DNA of 64,000 bases from Endoconidiophora laricicola. Taxonomy: Eukaryota > Ascomycota > Sordariomycetes > Microascales > Ceratocystidaceae. A program made the translations under genes and the position numbers. The DNA is taken from contig LXGT01000011.1 of the NCBI GenBank assembly GCA_001640655.1, positions 120,626-184,625 on the forward strand, in the 5' to 3' direction. Shown here piece by piece: positions 60,037-64,000 of this stretch. Below the pieces are notes generated by a model. It made no database searches. It was not told where the DNA came from and saw only the letters and a program-made list of their open reading frames with translations. Positions within the stretch are counted from its first letter, which is position 1. Each line of letters begins with the position of its first letter.

Positions 60037-61500
60037 AGCTTGATTTTCAGCCATAAAGTGACCCAGCCAAGTCTGGGTGGAAGATAACGAACGAGATATG
60101 CCCAATCGTATCCTTTCAAATCATCGTCACCTCTTTCGATTCCTTTTCTTCCCCCCCCCCCCCCCNNCCCCCAAAAAAAAAAGAGGATATAGAACTCAAA
60201 AAGCCGCAACAAAATGGCGGTGCTACCATAGTTTGTCGGTGAAGGTGCATCTGAGCATGCCATAGCCAGGATCGCATGGGATATGAGCCACAAAAAGCAG
60301 TTGAAAGCTGAACTTGGGAGAAAAGCCCTGCATATCGAAAAGAACTCTATAGTCCTCGCCGCGTCTAGCTCTTTTTTCTTTTTTTTTCTTTTTCAGAAAA
60401 GTCATGACAAAAACAACATCATCCTTCGCTGTTTGAGATCGATCTAGACTTATGAGTTTCTCCTGCTTCTCAACGCCAGGACAGCAATGTTACTAAGCCA
60501 GTCAGTTTGAGACTTTTTGAAAAGGCAGGCCACCCCACCGGAGATAATGGTTCGTGTGTACATATGTTTGTGAACATACATACTTTCGTACCATGAAATA
60601 ACACAGGATCGAGGCCGGCGCAGGACACTGTCTTCAGCCTGGGATTACTTAATATTATAATCTTAACACTTTCTGACCTTTCACTTATTCCAGGATCAAG
60701 TGAAAGGAGACAGAGGGATTTGTATCAGTAATCGTCACCTTCGAGATGTCCAGAATAAACATCCAGAAGAGATTCGCTGCTTCTACAGCATGCTATTACT
60801 GTTAAGCCCTTTTGTCTTTGTTCTAGCTCCGTGTTATACAATTAGCCCAGACCGAAAGATGTGTATATCTAGCTCTGCAAAGACATCCAATTTGCTAGTT
60901 TGTATTTCTTTTTTTTATATATTTCTTTTGTTCTTCTAGTTATGATCTATATATGTCATCGTTTTTCTCGTTTCTTTCTATTTTTTTTTATTTCCTTTGT
61001 TCAGTCATATTACATCTATCATTCATTTTCATACTAAGCATTTATGTTTAAAAATAAATCTATTTAAATCAGGAAGATCAAAAAAGAAACACACTACGTT
61101 GACTCCTTTTTTTACCCTCGTACAATTTTTTTATTCTTTCCTTCTATTAGTTGTTCTAGAATTAACAAAGCTTCTATAAACGAAAAGAATAGAAAATCCC
61201 CGAGGCTGACGGCTGAGGCTGACGGCTGCTTGATACAAAGATAGAATCACCAAACGACTACACTAAGTTCACAACAACATACAACCACCATGTTTTTCGT
61301 CTCTTCTCGTCAGTTTTATTTATTCCTTTTCATGAATTTAAGTATTACTTTTCGTCTTTATCATCTCTAGTAACTTTGTTTTGAATAAAGCTGTCACTTA
61401 CCTGTCCGACTGGCCGTTATCCCACCATCCATCTACAAGATCCTCAGTAACAATTGCACCCTATATATTCTCCAGACGACCCTCCAACATCGTCGTTAGC
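60037..61500. other. Convergent intergenic region with an unresolved poly-C tract
   Basis: 1.46 kb between the aldehyde dehydrogenase and the CoA-transferase. It contains a C15-NN-C5-A10 homopolymer at 60151-60182, T-rich stretches (60900-61190) and a direct repeat GAGGCTGACGGCT near 61202-61227. No gene was recognised. Confidence 0.5.
60151..60182. repeat. Poly-C tract with two undetermined bases, then poly-A
   Basis: C15, two N at 60166-60167, C5 and A10. It resembles the C-then-A junction at 11914-11945. The N bases mean the true length is unknown. Confidence 0.9.
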
Positions 61501-63948
61501 TTACCACTCGGGCTTTGAGCGGCCACGCCGACCTGAGGGCACGTCATATCCCAACCGTGACTTCTCCATGGAGAACGGTGGCGCCAAAATCGTTAGGTCG
61601 TGCTCGAGGCCCCATTCCTCTCCAGAGATATTTTCAAAGTTTTCCGGCCTGCTGAAGATATCTGGCCGGATCTTTTCTAGCTGGGCCTTGGTTGCGATAA
61701 TCATTTTCTGCATATCGTCAGAGTGGCGCGCAATAAAGCCGGCGTTGCGCTTTCGTAGCGCTCTTTGCTGGCATTTAGTGTACTGGCCCAACTGGTAGTA
61801 CCAGATATTATACTGTGTCAGTGACACGTCGACAGTGAACGTCACAGGCTTGTGCGCACGAATCAACAGCGCCTCAAGGATGGCTGCGGCACCCACCAAG
61901 CCTGTCTGATAATCCGAATTTGCTATATAGAAAAAAAGAGAACGAGATGTCAGTTAGTTCTTGAAGTGAAAACACATCTATACGTGGCGTCCTAGAAGTA
62001 AAAATCCGATAGGTTGCCCCCCCCCCTACCCCTCCTCTATATGAGACAACCGAGCCACAGCGCAAAAGTATGAGCCGGCTAGAATGCTGGCTGGTAGAGA
62101 GCCTCAATACTAAATCAGGCATGTGAAGCTTTGAGACTTGGAAGTTTAGATAGACAATGGTAGGTAGGGTAGCACTTGATAGGCAGAGCGTAGATATCAA
62201 TCTAGTCAGGTCTTTTTTCGAAACAAATTGCCTTCCTTGGTTGATAGAAACGACCAAGCCGTTATAGTGTACTCGGTGCATATTGCGGACTCCAGTAATT
62301 GATCATATGCAGTTCTAGGTTGGTTGTTCTTATCTGATGGTGTGACATCCATGATAGGACAGGGTCCTAACGGTCTTGGCCATCCAAGCAAGAGCTGTAC
62401 GGTTTGCCAGGAACCTATATTAGCCAATGTTCAGTTGGCGAAAGAAAGGAGTCTTGTTCCAGCCAGACAATAATATTTCGAGCCTTGTCATATACACATC
62501 GCGCCCCACTAGCATCGAGACAGACAATACAGCCTGAACATGAGGGAAAAATATTTTGGAGTGCTAACTTACGCAGTAATGGGACTACAGGTTCATCTAG
62601 TCCAAAGAAACGGCCTTGTAGCCACGACAGGCCGACTAGGCAGTCACTAATCTGCTGCCATCCTGACCGGTCTTTAAGAGGGCCTGTCCATCCATAGCAG
62701 TTTTCACGAGCTAGAATAACTGTCGCGTTGATCTCGCGTATCCGGCCATGGCCAAACCCCAGTCGGTCTAGCACACCAGGCCGGTAACCATCGACCAAGA
62801 TGTCCGCATCTTTGATAAGACTAGCAAAGACTTGCTTGCCGTCTTCTGTCTTGAGATTGATATCGGCGTCTCTCTTTCCTGTGCTTAGGTCAGGCCACAG
62901 AATCGAGATATCCGGAAGAGTGGAACTAGTAACTTTGATGACATCGGCTCCAAGCACCGCAAGAATCTTGGAGATCACTGGACCGGCAATGACACGCGAA
63001 AAATCAATCACTTTGATACCGGCAAGCGGTCGGTAACTTGGCCTGGACGACCTGCGAACTGCGGGCCAGGCCACTTTGTGAGGGGACTCGATCTCTGTAC
63101 GGTGCCATAGCGGCTCTTGCGCAGCAGCGCGGCCGTGCTCGCTCGCAAAAAACTCTTCGGGTGTGTTGCACGTAACGCCAGCCTGGCGATAATCTTCGTT
63201 TGCGCAGCGTTCGAGGTCTGCAGCAGGGAAATTTCTAACGTGCTTAGCGTAGATAGAGATGGCTTCGGGAAGTGTCACGTCCTGCTCTTCGATCTCCAGC
63301 ATACGCATAGTCTCGCTGGCGTTAAGCGAGCCATGGAGATGGTACCATTTGCCGTCGCTAGTCTTGTACACGTTCGTGGCGGCTAGATGGATGGGCTTGT
63401 TCATCTGGTAGAGGTCGGCTTTGGCGCACTCGGTCATGATCTCCGGCACCTTGAGGAAGATCTCGCCGATCACGGTCGGCAGGAAGGCAGACACAGTGAA
63501 AAGGGTGGCCGTGTCACTATAAAGGGTGTGTGTGTATTGCGTCAGTGTCTCCATGTCACACCCCGGACTAGACAGTCTTTGTCTACGATTCGGCGGACTG
63601 CTGCTGCTTGCTGTTTAGGAGAGCACAAAGGGGCACTTACGTGTTGATGTCGGTATCCTGTAGGTCAATGCCATAGCGATCGGCAGCAATGGCGTTTGCA
63701 GAAGAGACGACCAGAGCTGACAGGGCGGAGACACTCTCGGTAATTTTGCATGGCGTGGGCACAAAAGGCTTGCTGTCATCGCCGTGAAAACGCACGCGTG
63801 CAGCGGCTGTGATAATATTAGGATGCAAGGCCAGGTCGACGTTGTCGATGAGGTGCTCAAAGAAGATGCGGCGGGCTTCTTCTTGCACACTATAAGTATC
63901 CTCGTGTGAGAAAGCGTGCTTAAGCCACGCTGGGATGCAGAAGAACAT
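61501..63948 (-). CDS. Family III (CaiB/BaiF) CoA-transferase
   Basis: Three exons, 63948-63641, 63516-62573 and 61922-61501, give 557 aa. Introns are 124 nt (phase 2) and an unusually long 650 nt (phase 1). The ATG at 63948 has an in-frame stop just upstream. Family III enzymes move CoA between carboxylic acids through an aspartyl-CoA intermediate. The core motif PLAGIKVIDFSRVIAGP (266-282), with ADVIKV following, and DADILVDGYRPGVLDRLG (339-355) are typical; the NSDYQTGLVGAAAILEALL junction after the long intron is as in fungal members. The N-terminal 250 residues carry INTDTATLFTVSAFL and DGKWYHLHGSL, a first half-domain seen in long fungal homologues. The active-site Asp cannot be fixed by eye. 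Substrates are unknown; oxalate, carnitine or racemase-type roles all occur in the family. No targeting signal is evident. Confidence 0.88.
62017..62026. repeat. C10 homopolymer inside the long CoA-transferase intron
   Basis: A ten-C run lies within the 650-nt intron, about 95 bases before its acceptor on the transcribed (minus) strand, where it reads as poly-G. Confidence 0.85.
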
Positions 63949-64000
63949 GATGGATGATGTTCAGCTTAAGTGGGCGATGTTTTTTTTCTGGGGGGAGGGG

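Noticed and set aside
36341..63948. Polyketide synthase, aldehyde dehydrogenase and CoA-transferase as one biosynthetic cluster
   Set aside because: They are separated by 5.7- and 4.1-kb gaps and by three housekeeping genes (tom5, nucleoporin, NDUFA8). Clustering is not supported by position.
1..64000. CRISPR arrays, tRNA, rRNA and intact transposons
   Set aside because: None was recognised on reading both strands; isolated strings such as GGGCTTGAACTGAC near 55233 do not extend into a tRNA fold. A tRNA scan and repeat search would be decisive.

Overview
The window is nuclear DNA of a filamentous ascomycete (Pezizomycotina). The evidence is the gene set (kexin, a GATA/PAS WC-2 photoreceptor partner, a highly reducing iterative polyketide synthase, a PhoD-like giant protein) and the short introns, mostly 53-130 nt, with GTAAGT/GTATGT-type donors and CTAAC-type branch sites. 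The order or genus cannot be fixed by eye. Coding regions look balanced to GC-rich, while the intergenic DNA is AT-rich and full of homopolymers and microsatellites.

Left part (1-30 kb): sorting nexin Snx4/Atg24 (+), kexin (-), a 2155-aa PhoD-like phosphatase protein (+), white collar 2 (-) and Rad50 (+). These are conserved single-copy genes. Neighbours are alternately convergent with short gaps and divergent with very long gaps (4.4-4.6 kb).

Middle part (30-44.5 kb) is the accessory section. It holds a 563-aa protein with an N-terminal double zinc finger, a broken inverted copy of the same finger module 440 bp downstream, a doubtful 78-aa ORF, an unrecognised 309-aa gene, and a complete eight-exon KS-AT-DH-MT-ER-KR-ACP polyketide synthase of 2547 aa with no release domain. 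No tailoring enzyme, transporter or typical cluster regulator sits beside the synthase, so it looks like a solitary or minimal locus.

Right part (44.5-64 kb): a 5.7-kb gene-poor stretch, then three housekeeping genes (Tom5, a Nup54/57-type nucleoporin, the four-CX9C complex I subunit NDUFA8), another 4.1-kb gene-poor stretch, a class-3-type aldehyde dehydrogenase and a family III (CaiB/BaiF) CoA-transferase. The last two are convergent and could both act in acyl or aldehyde metabolism, but nothing in the sequence ties them to the distant synthase.

Gene models were assembled by hand from open frames, splice signals and recalled family motifs; every spliced frame closes exactly. No tRNA, rRNA, CRISPR array or intact transposon was recognised. 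The best candidate for something not previously described is the zinc-finger gene and its decayed partner at 30.3-32.9 kb. No clearly new multi-gene system could be demonstrated.
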